A stretch of 64,000 bases of DNA, taken from positions 132,001 through 196,000 of the forward strand of contig NZ_CP019980.1 of NCBI RefSeq assembly GCF_002982115.1, given 5' to 3'. Made by a program: the position numbers and the translations under genes. A model generated the notes under the pieces. It searched no databases. It was not told the origin of the DNA and saw nothing but the letters and a program-made list of their open reading frames with translations. Of this stretch, positions 31,664 to 40,091 are shown piece after piece (the first letter of the stretch is position 1; each line of letters begins with the position of its first letter). The stretch comes from Lysinibacillus sphaericus (GTDB lineage: Bacteria > Bacillota > Bacilli > Bacillales_A > Planococcaceae).

Positions 31664-32830
31664 GTGAAAGAGTTATTTATTAAAACGGAGCGTCAGCGTT
31701 ACTGGCTAGAGCAGTTGGCTTCAATTGCAGAGCCAATCAAATCGGAGGCTGTAGAAGTCGACGAACAGTCCCGGTTTCCATTTGAGGCATATAAGCTACT
31801 ATTACAAATCGGCTATCCAAAACTAACTTTACCGAAACAATATGGAGGAGAAGGATTATCTGTTTACGATATGATTCTCGTTCAAGAAACATTAGCTAGT
31901 TACGATGAAAACGCCTCTCTTTCACTCGGATGGACATTAGGTGTTGTTGGCGAAATATATGACAAAAAGCTATGGGCTGAGGATTTACTCCAAAAATTCG
32001 CACAGAAAGTACAACAAGGTGCCATTATCAATCGAGCCGTCAGTGAATTAGCAACTGGTAGTCCAACGCGAGGTGGCCGTCCAGGAACAAATGCCGTATC
32101 GACAGCGGATGGCTGGTTATTAAATGGCCGTAAAATATTTACGACTGCATCGCCCGTACTCGATTATTTCTTAACGTCTGCTTGGATTGAAGAAAAAGGG
32201 CAAATTGGCTTTTTCCTCATTCATAAAGATGTAGCAGGGCTATCAATTGAAGAAAATTGGCAAATGTCAGCGATGCGTGGCACAAGCAGTCATGATTTAG
32301 TATTACAGAACGTAGTGGTTCCTACTAATCATTTAGTAGAATTGCCGAGTCATCCAAGTGGTGGCAAGATTAATGGCTGGATTTTGCACATCCCTGCAAC
32401 TTACTTAGGGATTGCACAGGCAGCGAGAGACTATGCGTTACATTTCGCTAATCATCATCAACCAAACAGTTTAAATGCCCCGATTAGCACATTACCAAAT
32501 GTACAGCAGTTATTAGGAGACATTGAATTAAAGCTACATCAGGCACGTTTTGTCCTTTATGGCGTGGCAGAGGCTTATGATGATCCAACAAGACGACATA
32601 CTTTAACGAATGAAATGGCGGTTGCCAAGCATACGGTGACGAATATTGCGATTGATGTCGTGGATAAGGCGATGCGCGTTGTTGGAGCAAAAAGTTTACA
32701 GCTTACGAACCCGTTACAACGCTATTATCGTAATGTTCGTGCAGGATTACATAATCCACCAATGGATGATATGACGATACTAAAATTAGCGACAGCTGCC
32801 ATTGAGCAACAAAAATTATCTGAACAGTAA
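31664..32830 (+). CDS. Acyl-CoA-dehydrogenase-fold flavoprotein (SfnB/DszC-like)
   Basis: This 388-residue protein has the three-domain acyl-CoA dehydrogenase fold: a helical N-domain (PKQYGGEGLSVYDMI), a middle beta-domain (ELATGSPTRGGRP, LNGRKIFTTASP, MRGTSSHDLVLQNV) and a C-terminal helical bundle (DVVDKAMRVVGAKSL). Clustered with an amino-acid ABC importer, it resembles flavin monooxygenases of the SfnB/DszC branch that open C-S bonds, rather than a beta-oxidation enzyme. That branch assignment is inference. It starts at GTG 31664 after GAAGGAG. The ABC genes follow after 35 bases. Confidence 0.78.
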   Translation: MKELFIKTERQRYWLEQLASIAEPIKSEAVEVDEQSRFPFEAYKLLLQIGYPKLTLPKQYGGEGLSVYDMILVQETLASYDENASLSLGWTLGVVGEIYDKKLWAEDLLQKFAQKVQQGAIINRAVSELATGSPTRGGRPGTNAVSTADGWLLNGRKIFTTASPVLDYFLTSAWIEEKGQIGFFLIHKDVAGLSIEENWQMSAMRGTSSHDLVLQNVVVPTNHLVELPSHPSGGKINGWILHIPATYLGIAQAARDYALHFANHHQPNSLNAPISTLPNVQQLLGDIELKLHQARFVLYGVAEAYDDPTRRHTLTNEMAVAKHTVTNIAIDVVDKAMRVVGAKSLQLTNPLQRYYRNVRAGLHNPPMDDMTILKLATAAIEQQKLSEQ

Positions 32831-32865
32831 TCATATAATCACTTGAGATGAAGGAGAAATGACAT

Positions 32866-33735
32866 ATGTTTAAACAAAAGAAAAAATTATTTCAAATTGC
32901 AGCAGTCGGGTTGGCCTCTCTTGCTATTTTAGCAGGATGCAGTTCGGGCGAAGCTTCTAAAAATGAAACAGAAGATGGGGTTAAAGTACGTACTGTGAAG
33001 GTAGCATACGATCAAGCATCTAAACCGATTAGCTATATTGACGATAAAGGTAATCCAACAGGCTACGACGTGGAAGTAATGAAGCTAGTAGATGAACTAT
33101 TACCTGAATATAAGTTCGAATATGTTGGAACTACAAGTGATGATTTATTAATCGGTGTAGAGCAAGGAAAGTACCAAGTCGGTGTGAAAAATGCATTCTT
33201 CACGCAGGAACGTACAGAGAAATTCATTTTCCCTAAAGAATTTTTAGGATTAAGTAGTGCAGGTTTAGTGCTACGCAAAGAAGATGAAGGGATTAAAACA
33301 TTAGCGGATTTTGCGTCAAAAGGATATTCATTAGCGCCGATTGCTGCTAACAATGCCCAGTATACAATTATCGATGAGTACAACAAAGCAAATCCTAACA
33401 ACAAAGTAAAATTACAAGCAGGTGATGCCTTTACTGTCGATGTTGTGCAATGGGTAAATGAAGGGCGCGTTGATGGTGGTGTCATGATTGAAGGTCCATT
33501 TAAGCAGCAAGTATTAGCGGACGATGGCGCTTATCATAATTTGAAGGATGAGGTTGTTTATAACGAATTTGCAGTGATTAAAACATGGCCACTGTTCAAT
33601 AAAAAAGAACAAGAATTTGCGGATGCTTATGATAAAGCGATTGCCCAAATTAAAGAACAAAAGAAAACAAGTGAATTAAGTAAAGAGTTTTATGGCCGTG
33701 ATTTATTTGAAGTGTTAGAAAACGTAAATCGATAA
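32866..33735 (+). CDS. Amino-acid ABC transporter substrate-binding lipoprotein
   Basis: This 289-residue family-3 solute-binding protein has a lipobox (ILAGC, Cys25). The binding-fold hallmarks are KVAYDQASKPISYIDDKGNPTGYDVEVMK near the start (longer than shown continuously elsewhere, about residues 45-75), VGVKNAFFTQERTEKF, and GGVMIEGP in the hinge region. It is similar to the TcyJ/TcyK type of cystine or S-compound binders. A hairpin follows the stop, which often favours higher expression of the binding protein than of the permeases. Confidence 0.88.
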   Translation: MFKQKKKLFQIAAVGLASLAILAGCSSGEASKNETEDGVKVRTVKVAYDQASKPISYIDDKGNPTGYDVEVMKLVDELLPEYKFEYVGTTSDDLLIGVEQGKYQVGVKNAFFTQERTEKFIFPKEFLGLSSAGLVLRKEDEGIKTLADFASKGYSLAPIAANNAQYTIIDEYNKANPNNKVKLQAGDAFTVDVVQWVNEGRVDGGVMIEGPFKQQVLADDGAYHNLKDEVVYNEFAVIKTWPLFNKKEQEFADAYDKAIAQIKEQKKTSELSKEFYGRDLFEVLENVNR

Positions 33736-33744
33736 TTTTTAAAA

Positions 33745-33777
33745 GGCTGCCTGAGTCAAGTTACTCAGCAGTCTTTC
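33745..33777 (+). terminator. Hairpin between binding-protein and permease genes
   Basis: GCTGCCTGAGT and ACTCAGCAGTC pair around CAAGTT and are followed by TTTCTTA. It is probably a partial terminator or RNA-stability element within the operon. Confidence 0.55.
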
Positions 33778-33849
33778 TTAATAAACGGAGAGCGAAGGCG
33801 TTGAAATTTAGCTGCCTTTAGTGAAGACATTGATAAAGTTGGTGAGGAA

Positions 33850-34557
33850 ATGGAGAAGTATTTTGATGCATCGTACATTTGGAACGCTATTCCCTTATTA
33901 TTGCCGTTTTTAAAAGTAACCTTTTTAGTTGCAGGGTCTTCCATTGTACTAGGTATATTCTTCGGCTTATTATTAGCCGCTGCAAAGTTAAGTTCAATGA
34001 AGGTATTACAAAAAATGGCGAATTTATATACAACTATTATGCGTTGTACGCCATCCATTGTTCTATTATTCCTTGTTTATTATGGGGTACCTGCATTAGC
34101 AGAAAACATCGGTTTAAATCTTCATGCGATAGAGACAGCCTTCTTCGTCGTCGTGACATTTACATTGCAGTTTGCTGCAATTATGTCTGAGGTGATTAGG
34201 TCTTCCTATTTGGCGATTAATAAGGGACAGTTTGAAGCTGCTGTTAGTGTAGGGTTAACACCGTTCCAAGCTTATCGCCGCATTGTTTTCCCTCAAGCGC
34301 TTGTAATCGCATTACCAAACTTCGGAAATGCCATGATTGCGTTATTACAAGAAGGAGCATTGGCATACACAATTGGGCTAATTGATATTGTTGGTAAGGC
34401 TAATTTAATTATTGCAAGTAATATTAATGCGCATGCATTAGAAATCTATATCGCACTTGCGATTGTTTATTGGGTACTATCGATTGTGATTGAAAAATTC
34501 TTTGCTATGTTAGAAAAGTTTTTTGGCAAGGGAAAAAGAACGTTAGAAACAACGTAA
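33850..34557 (+). CDS. Polar amino-acid ABC transporter permease 1
   Basis: This 235-residue permease of the HisM/GlnP group (TcyL/TcyM-like) has about five spans and the EAA loop QFEAAVSVGLTPFQAYRRIVFPQAL that contacts the ATPase. It begins 114 bases after the binding-protein gene and is followed 9 bases later by a second permease, with which it should form the heterodimeric channel. Confidence 0.9.
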   Translation: MEKYFDASYIWNAIPLLLPFLKVTFLVAGSSIVLGIFFGLLLAAAKLSSMKVLQKMANLYTTIMRCTPSIVLLFLVYYGVPALAENIGLNLHAIETAFFVVVTFTLQFAAIMSEVIRSSYLAINKGQFEAAVSVGLTPFQAYRRIVFPQALVIALPNFGNAMIALLQEGALAYTIGLIDIVGKANLIIASNINAHALEIYIALAIVYWVLSIVIEKFFAMLEKFFGKGKRTLETT

Positions 34558-34566
34558 GGGGGCGTA

Positions 34567-35271
34567 ATGATGAACTACCAATTTTTAGTTGAAACCTTTT
34601 TTGTAGCATTATCGGGTGTACCGATCGCACTCCTTGTAACGGTTGTTGCATTACTCGTTGCTCTTCCACTTGGCTTTTTATTAGCACTGACACGCATTAA
34701 TAAAATTCCGGTTATACATCATCTAGCAAAGATTTATGTATCCTTTGTTCGAGGTACGCCCATTATTATTCAGATTTTTATTATTTATAGTAGTATTCCA
34801 CTCATATTAAAAATGGTTTTTGAAAAATATCATATTACCTATGACATTTATAAAATCAATCCAATTTGGTATGCATTTATCGTGTTTGCTTTTAGTACAA
34901 CAGCTATTTTAATCGAGGTATTCCGTTCGGCACTTGGTACCATTGAAAAGGGTCAGCTAGAGGCGGCACATGCAGTGGGTTTAACGACATTTCAAGCTTA
35001 TCGCCGAATTATTATTCCACAAGCATTAGTAGTGGCGATGCCGAATATTTGTACAGCAACAGTAAACCTAATAAAAGCGACGTCATTGGGATATGCGATG
35101 TCCTTACCAGAAATTACATTGAAGGCAAAAGTTGCTGCAAATGTGGGCTACAATTATGTGGAAGCATATCTTGATATATTCATCGTGTATTTAATTTTAT
35201 GCAGTACGGTTGAATACTTGTTTAAGCGATACGAGCAACATTTGAGCAAATACAAAGTGGCAAATGCCTAA
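34567..35271 (+). CDS. Polar amino-acid ABC transporter permease 2
   Basis: This 234-residue permease has the EAA motif QLEAAHAVGLTTFQAYRRIIIPQAL and the typical FVRGTPIIIQIF N-terminal region of the three-TM HisM/GlnP group. It pairs with the preceding permease. AAGGGGGC precedes the start. Two adjacent ATG codons are possible starts; the first is taken. Confidence 0.9.
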   Translation: MMNYQFLVETFFVALSGVPIALLVTVVALLVALPLGFLLALTRINKIPVIHHLAKIYVSFVRGTPIIIQIFIIYSSIPLILKMVFEKYHITYDIYKINPIWYAFIVFAFSTTAILIEVFRSALGTIEKGQLEAAHAVGLTTFQAYRRIIIPQALVVAMPNICTATVNLIKATSLGYAMSLPEITLKAKVAANVGYNYVEAYLDIFIVYLILCSTVEYLFKRYEQHLSKYKVANA

Positions 35272-35284
35272 GGGGTGAATCTTT

Positions 35285-36040
35285 ATGTTAACAATCAAAA
35301 ATATTCATAAATCATTTGGCGATAATGAAATTTTAAAAGGTGTAGATTTATCGATTGATAAAGGTGATGTAGTTGTTATTTTAGGCCCGAGTGGCTCAGG
35401 TAAAACGACTTTATTGCGTTGCATTAACTTTTTAGAAAAGGCAGACCAAGGGCATGCGACATTCGGTACAATCGATGTGGATTTTCAAAATGTCAAAAAG
35501 AAGGACGTCCATGCTATTCGTCAACGTGTAGCGTTTGTATTCCAAAATTATAATCTTTTTACGAATAAAACAGCTTTAGAAAATGTGACAGAAGGACTTG
35601 TTATTGGCCGAAAAATAGCAAAGGCTGAAGCGATTGAAATCGGTAAAAAAGCGCTTGATAAAGTAGGGCTGTCAGAAAAATATGATGCTTATCCAAGTCA
35701 GTTATCTGGCGGTCAACAGCAGCGTGTTGGTATTGCCCGTGCAGTGGCCTTGAACCCAGATATTATTTTATTTGATGAGCCGACTTCTGCCCTTGACCCA
35801 GAACTAGTGGGAGAAGTATTGACGGTTATGAAGAACATTGCGAAAGAGGGCACGACAATGCTTGTTGTAACGCATGAGATGGGCTTTGCAAAGGATGTAG
35901 CTAACCGCGTTATTTTTATGGATGGTGGGGTTGTTGTCGAAGAAGGAAGCCCACATGATATATTCGTTAGCCCGAAAGAAGAACGGACGAAAAAGTTTTT
36001 AAAGCGTGTGATACCAGAGGATTATACATTTTATATTTAA
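35285..36040 (+). CDS. Polar amino-acid ABC transporter ATPase
   Basis: This 251-residue ABC ATPase of the GlnQ/TcyN type has Walker [14 protein letters not shown]-loop FQNYNLFTN, signature [14 protein letters not shown], Walker [13 protein letters not shown] and the H-loop VVTHEM. It completes the importer with the two permeases and the lipoprotein. The operon probably ends here, as 244 non-coding bases follow. Confidence 0.95.
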   Translation: MLTIKNIHKSFGDNEILKGVDLSIDKGDVVVILGPSGSGKTTLLRCINFLEKADQGHATFGTIDVDFQNVKKKDVHAIRQRVAFVFQNYNLFTNKTALENVTEGLVIGRKIAKAEAIEIGKKALDKVGLSEKYDAYPSQLSGGQQQRVGIARAVALNPDIILFDEPTSALDPELVGEVLTVMKNIAKEGTTMLVVTHEMGFAKDVANRVIFMDGGVVVEEGSPHDIFVSPKEERTKKFLKRVIPEDYTFYI

Positions 36041-36284
36041 GGTTTTCATTGGAACTAGTGAAACGTTTTTAGTGGCAGGGATGTAGCTCTAGTTGTTGTA
36101 ATATCTTTCTTCGGACCGATGATTTACGTTTTTATTTGTCATTGCGTCCTATAGAATTTATACTTTTACTTGAAAAAAAGGTTCAATTCTTGTAGGCATA
36201 ACAAGGAGTTGAGCAACAGTTTTATTCGGAAAGTTTTTGAGAACTTACAGTAAAAGCTAAATTTTCAAAAAGGGGTTTACAACA

Positions 36285-37022
36285 ATGCCACTTACTTTTG
36301 CACATCCCGCTGCCGTATTACCGTTCTCAAGAAAAAGTAAGTATATTCATTTTTCTGCCATGGTTATCGGTAGTATGGCGCCAGACTTTGAGTATTTTCT
36401 AAGAGGCCAACCTAAGGGTGAAATAGGTCATACTTTTATGGGGTTTATTACGTTCAATCTACCGTTAGTAGCTTTCATCTACTTTATCTATCATTTCTTT
36501 ATACACCAAACCTTCGTTCATTATTTGCCTAATATACTACAAGATACTTCTACAAATAGAGTAGATTCCAATAAATTGTTGAAATTAGTCGTGTTTATTT
36601 ATTCTGCCTTGTTTGGCATGCTTACTCATGTCGTATGGGATTCCTTTACACATATAAATGGTTATATGGTGCTTACTTTCCCTACAATATTTACTAAAAT
36701 CTATCGTATTTATGGTTTTCATCTACCTTTGTATAAGTTTTTGCAACATGGTAGTACATTACTGGGATTCATTTTGATATTTGGTTATATGTATTTCAGA
36801 GCATTATCTCAGAGACATAGAAATGCTACCGTTGGTGTTACACATAAAATTATTTATTGGTCATCCTTATTCGTAATGACATGTTCAGTAGTAATTAGTT
36901 GGTATGTCATTGACCATGTTCCATTTTTAAATTATGGCATTCTTGTTGTAAGAATAATCGATTCTTTTTTTATTAGTTTATTCGTCATATCAATCTACTT
37001 AAAATATTGGCTAAAAAGGTAA
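36285..37022 (+). CDS. DUF4184-family membrane protein
   Basis: This 245-residue protein begins MPLTFAHPAAVLPFSRK and has PDFEYFLRG, GHTFMGFI and LTHVVWDSFTH motifs, characteristic of DUF4184. The conserved His and Asp recall membrane-bound metal hydrolases of the YdjM/LrgB-like type. About six spans are visible. Function is unknown. It has its own terminator and does not look like part of either flanking transport operon. Confidence 0.82.
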   Translation: MPLTFAHPAAVLPFSRKSKYIHFSAMVIGSMAPDFEYFLRGQPKGEIGHTFMGFITFNLPLVAFIYFIYHFFIHQTFVHYLPNILQDTSTNRVDSNKLLKLVVFIYSALFGMLTHVVWDSFTHINGYMVLTFPTIFTKIYRIYGFHLPLYKFLQHGSTLLGFILIFGYMYFRALSQRHRNATVGVTHKIIYWSSLFVMTCSVVISWYVIDHVPFLNYGILVVRIIDSFFISLFVISIYLKYWLKR

Positions 37023-37043
37023 AGTACTGAGATTTATCTTTAA

Positions 37044-37077
37044 AGAGACTGTTCTGGTAAATGGGACAGTCTTTTTT
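37044..37077 (+). terminator. Terminator after the DUF4184 gene
   Basis: AGACTGTTC (with one wobble) pairs with GGGACAGTCT around TGGTAAAT and is followed by TTTTTT. Confidence 0.8.
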
Positions 37078-37158
37078 GTTGCTGAAAGGAGCGTGGGATT
37101 TTGGCTATATGAAGGGAGCATCTTTCAATTCTTTATTAAACAGAATTATCAAAAAATA

Positions 37159-37187
37159 TTGACATTTAAGTTTTCTTTTTTTATATT
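37159..37187 (+). promoter_or_regulatory. SigA promoter of the YfcC/M20 operon
   Basis: TTGACA (37159-37164) and TATATT (37182-37187) have an exact 17-base spacer. Transcription should start near 37194, a few bases before the two dyads at 37201-37236. Confidence 0.6.
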
Positions 37188-37200
37188 TTTACTAATATAT

Positions 37201-37236
37201 TTCCGTTTATCGGAATTAATTTCCGTATAGTGGAAA
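37201..37236. promoter_or_regulatory. Tandem IclR-like dyads downstream of the promoter
   Basis: TTCCGTTTATCGGAA (37201-37215) and TTTCCGTATAGTGGAAA (37220-37236) are two adjacent TTCCG-N5-yGGAA dyads, the form seen for several IclR-family operators. Their place just after the transcription start would suit repression by blocking. No IclR-type gene lies in this window. Confidence 0.5.
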
Positions 37237-37315
37237 TGTATATGGTGGATTTTTTGTCTTATGTAGCAAGTTGCTACTTTAAGGTTTTGTACTACGAATG
37301 CAAAGGGGAGAGAGG

Positions 37316-38728
37316 ATGGCAAATCTACAAGAGAATCATAATGTTGAAGAGCCGAAAATCAAGGGGATTAATGCGTTTGTTTTAATGTTTATTATTATTT
37401 TAGTTATGAGTGTCCTTACGTATATTATTCCAGCTGGTCAGTATGATCGAGTTGAAATAAACGGGCGTATGGTTGTAGACCCTGAATCATTTCACTATAT
37501 AGATTCGAGTCCAGTCGGTTTCCTTGAAATATTCAATAGTGTCCATTTAGGGATGCTAGAAGGTGCTTCCATTATTTTATTTGTTTTCTTATTTGGGGGA
37601 GCGCTTGGTATTATGCAAAAAACGGGAGCGATCGATTCATTTATTAAAGTAATGGCTTCTAAATTTGGTCAGAAGGAGTACGTGTTAATTCCAATTCTGA
37701 TATTAATCTTTGGTAGTTTAGGAACATTAATCGGTTCAGCAGAGGATACACTTGTGTATATTGCCATCATTATTCCATTAACGATGGCTCTAGGAATGGA
37801 TGCCATTACAGGCTTTGCAATTGTCATGTTAGGGACATTAGCAACTGGTTTTACATCTGGCATTACCAATCCATTTAACATCGGCGTTGCTCAAACGATA
37901 GCTGAATTGCCAATGTATTCAGGTATGTCTTATCGCATTATTGTATTTGTTGTGTTCTATCTTTTAACAGTAATTTATATTATTCGGCATGCAAAAAAAG
38001 TGAAAGAAGACCCAGCGAAAGGAATCTACGGAAAGTTTAAGAGAGAAGAAACGGTGGAACTATCTTTAGACTTTAAAATGAGCGGTCGTCATTTATTGGC
38101 TTTGCTGGTGTTGTTAGCGAATTTTGTTGCATTAATTGTCGGGGTTATTAAGTTTCAATGGTATATCAGTGAAATTGGTGGCGTATTCTTATTAAGCAGC
38201 ATTATTATGTCGGTAATTTGTAAAATGAGTCCAAATCAAATGGCTGAAGGCTTTATTTCAGGAGCGCGAGATATGGTGGAGGGTGCTTTAATTATTGGCT
38301 TTGCTCAAACAATCCTCGTTATTACGACATCGGGTGGCTTAATTGATACTATTTTACATTTTGTAGCGAATGCAGTCAGTGTACTACCTGCTTCTATTAA
38401 TGCAGTAGGCATGTTCTTGCTACAACTGTGTTTAAATTTCTTAGTGCCATCAGGTAGTGGACAAGCTGCTTTAACAATGCCCATTATGACACCATTAGCT
38501 GATTTAATTGGTGTAACAAGACAGACAGCCGTATTGGCTTTCCAATTTGGAGACGGTATATCGAATATGGTCATTCCTACAAGTGGTGTTTTGTTAGCAG
38601 GTTTAGCAATCGCAGGTATTCCATTTTCCAAATGGTTTAAATGGGTTTTCCCATACTTCGTTATTCAAACGACGTTAGCCATTATTTTATTAGTTATTGC
38701 GCACGTTATGAATTACGGCCCGTTTTAA
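37316..38728 (+). CDS. YfcC-family (DcuC/ArcD-like) permease
   Basis: This 470-residue, roughly twelve-span transporter of the YfcC branch of the DcuC family (PF03606) has GINAFVLMFIIILVMSVLTYIIPAG-type first helix (about residues 17-41), the loop GSAEDTLVYIAIIIPL, FTSGITNPFNIGVAQ and VPSGSGQAALTMPI. Relatives move carboxylates, amino acids or peptides. ATG 37316 follows GGGGAGAGAGG; an ATG at 37298 is in frame but poorly placed. The M20 amidohydrolase gene follows after 27 bases, so an N-acylated amino acid is a likely cargo (inference). Confidence 0.85.
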   Translation: MANLQENHNVEEPKIKGINAFVLMFIIILVMSVLTYIIPAGQYDRVEINGRMVVDPESFHYIDSSPVGFLEIFNSVHLGMLEGASIILFVFLFGGALGIMQKTGAIDSFIKVMASKFGQKEYVLIPILILIFGSLGTLIGSAEDTLVYIAIIIPLTMALGMDAITGFAIVMLGTLATGFTSGITNPFNIGVAQTIAELPMYSGMSYRIIVFVVFYLLTVIYIIRHAKKVKEDPAKGIYGKFKREETVELSLDFKMSGRHLLALLVLLANFVALIVGVIKFQWYISEIGGVFLLSSIIMSVICKMSPNQMAEGFISGARDMVEGALIIGFAQTILVITTSGGLIDTILHFVANAVSVLPASINAVGMFLLQLCLNFLVPSGSGQAALTMPIMTPLADLIGVTRQTAVLAFQFGDGISNMVIPTSGVLLAGLAIAGIPFSKWFKWVFPYFVIQTTLAIILLVIAHVMNYGPF

Positions 38729-38755
38729 TTTAGAGAATGATAGGAGGATTTACAA

Positions 38756-39925
38756 ATGATAAAAACAAAAGATTTACATCAACAGGTCATTGCTTGGAGA
38801 CAGCATTTACATATGTATCCTGAATTATCACATCAAGAGCATCAAACAGCACAGTTTATCTATGAGCAATTAATAACATTCCCACATTTAGAAGTAAAAC
38901 GGTTAACAGAAACGAGTGTTTATGCATGTTTAAAAGGGACGAAGACGGAGGGGCAGGGTCATACGATTTTATTGCGTGCAGATATTGATGCATTGCCAAT
39001 TGAAGAAGAGACCGATTTGCCATTTAAATCAAAAAATCCAGGGGTGATGCATGCTTGTGGGCATGATGCACACCCAGCGATGTTATTAGGTGCTGCGAAA
39101 GTATTAGCTGAACGGGGTACAGATTTCAATGGTGAAATCCGTTTTATTTTCCAGCATGCTGAGGAGGTAACGCCAGGGGGAGCTGCTCAACTTGTGTCAT
39201 TAGGTGTTGCGGATAATGTAGATTATGCATTTGCATTACATGTAAGCCCGGATTATCAAGTCGGTCAATTTGCCATGAAGGATGGAAAGTTTACGGCAGC
39301 TGCAGATGATTTTGAGATTAAGATTTACGGTCGAGGTGGACATGCTTCGACGCCAGAGGTTGCAATTGATCCGTTATTGATTGGGTCAGAAATGGTTGTG
39401 GCATTGCAAACTATTGTGTCGCGTAAAGTACCAAGCATTCATGCTCCGGTTTTAACGGTAGCAAAATTTCATTGTGGTACAGCTTTAAATATTATTGCGG
39501 ATACGGCAGAGCTTGGTGGTACAATTCGTTCGCTTGATGCGACAGTACGTGTGGAGGCTCGTCACTATTTAGAGAAGATTGTCAATGGTATAGCGTCCAT
39601 GCATGGGGCTAGAGTAGATATTAAATGGGAACTTGGTTGTCCTTCTGTAACCAATGACAAGGAGCTTACAGCTTTATCGCGTCAAATAGCGGGGGATATT
39701 GTAGGGGCAGAAGGTGTACAGGAATTACCTGCACCAATGTTTGGAACAGAAGATTTTGCCGATTTTTCAGAGATTGTTCCTTCTTCAATGCAGTATATAG
39801 GGGTGCATAATGAGGATTTTGGTGAAGCCTATCCTTTGCATCACCCTCGCTTTAAAATTGATGAGGATGCCTTGATTTATGGTGTTCGCTATTTTGAAAA
39901 AATCGCACGGACATTATGCCCTTAA
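38756..39925 (+). CDS. M20 amidohydrolase (HipO/YxeP-like)
   Basis: This 389-residue metal-dependent amidohydrolase has the conserved LRADIDALPIEE, HACGHDAHPAMLLGAA (Cys/His metal ligands), FQHAEEVTPGG (catalytic Glu pair), a dimerisation insert (GRGGHASTPEVAIDP) and the C-terminal GTEDFADFSE. Members cut N-acetyl, N-benzoyl or related acyl groups from amino acids. It forms an operon with the YfcC-type permease 27 bases upstream, which argues for import then deacylation. Confidence 0.92.
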   Translation: MIKTKDLHQQVIAWRQHLHMYPELSHQEHQTAQFIYEQLITFPHLEVKRLTETSVYACLKGTKTEGQGHTILLRADIDALPIEEETDLPFKSKNPGVMHACGHDAHPAMLLGAAKVLAERGTDFNGEIRFIFQHAEEVTPGGAAQLVSLGVADNVDYAFALHVSPDYQVGQFAMKDGKFTAAADDFEIKIYGRGGHASTPEVAIDPLLIGSEMVVALQTIVSRKVPSIHAPVLTVAKFHCGTALNIIADTAELGGTIRSLDATVRVEARHYLEKIVNGIASMHGARVDIKWELGCPSVTNDKELTALSRQIAGDIVGAEGVQELPAPMFGTEDFADFSEIVPSSMQYIGVHNEDFGEAYPLHHPRFKIDEDALIYGVRYFEKIARTLCP

Positions 39926-40044
39926 AACCATCACCAGTGTGGGTGGGTGTTTGAGTGTATTGGTGTAAAGTATCTAGTAGTTAATTGGAGTGATGTATGG
40001 AAACGCCCGCAGCGGAAATCAACGGCAGTAACTATCTACATCAA

Positions 40045-40075
40045 TAAACACCCACCTTATGCAGGCGGGTGTTTA
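40045..40075. terminator. Terminator between M20 and CofE-like genes
   Basis: ATAAACACCC pairs with GGGTGTTTAT around ACCTTATGCAGGC. It can serve both convergent genes. Upstream at 39990-40022 lies a fragment (GCCCGCAGCGGAAATCAACGG) resembling GC-rich dispersed repeats common in this group. Confidence 0.75.
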
Positions 40076-40091
40076 TCGTTGTTATCGCGTA

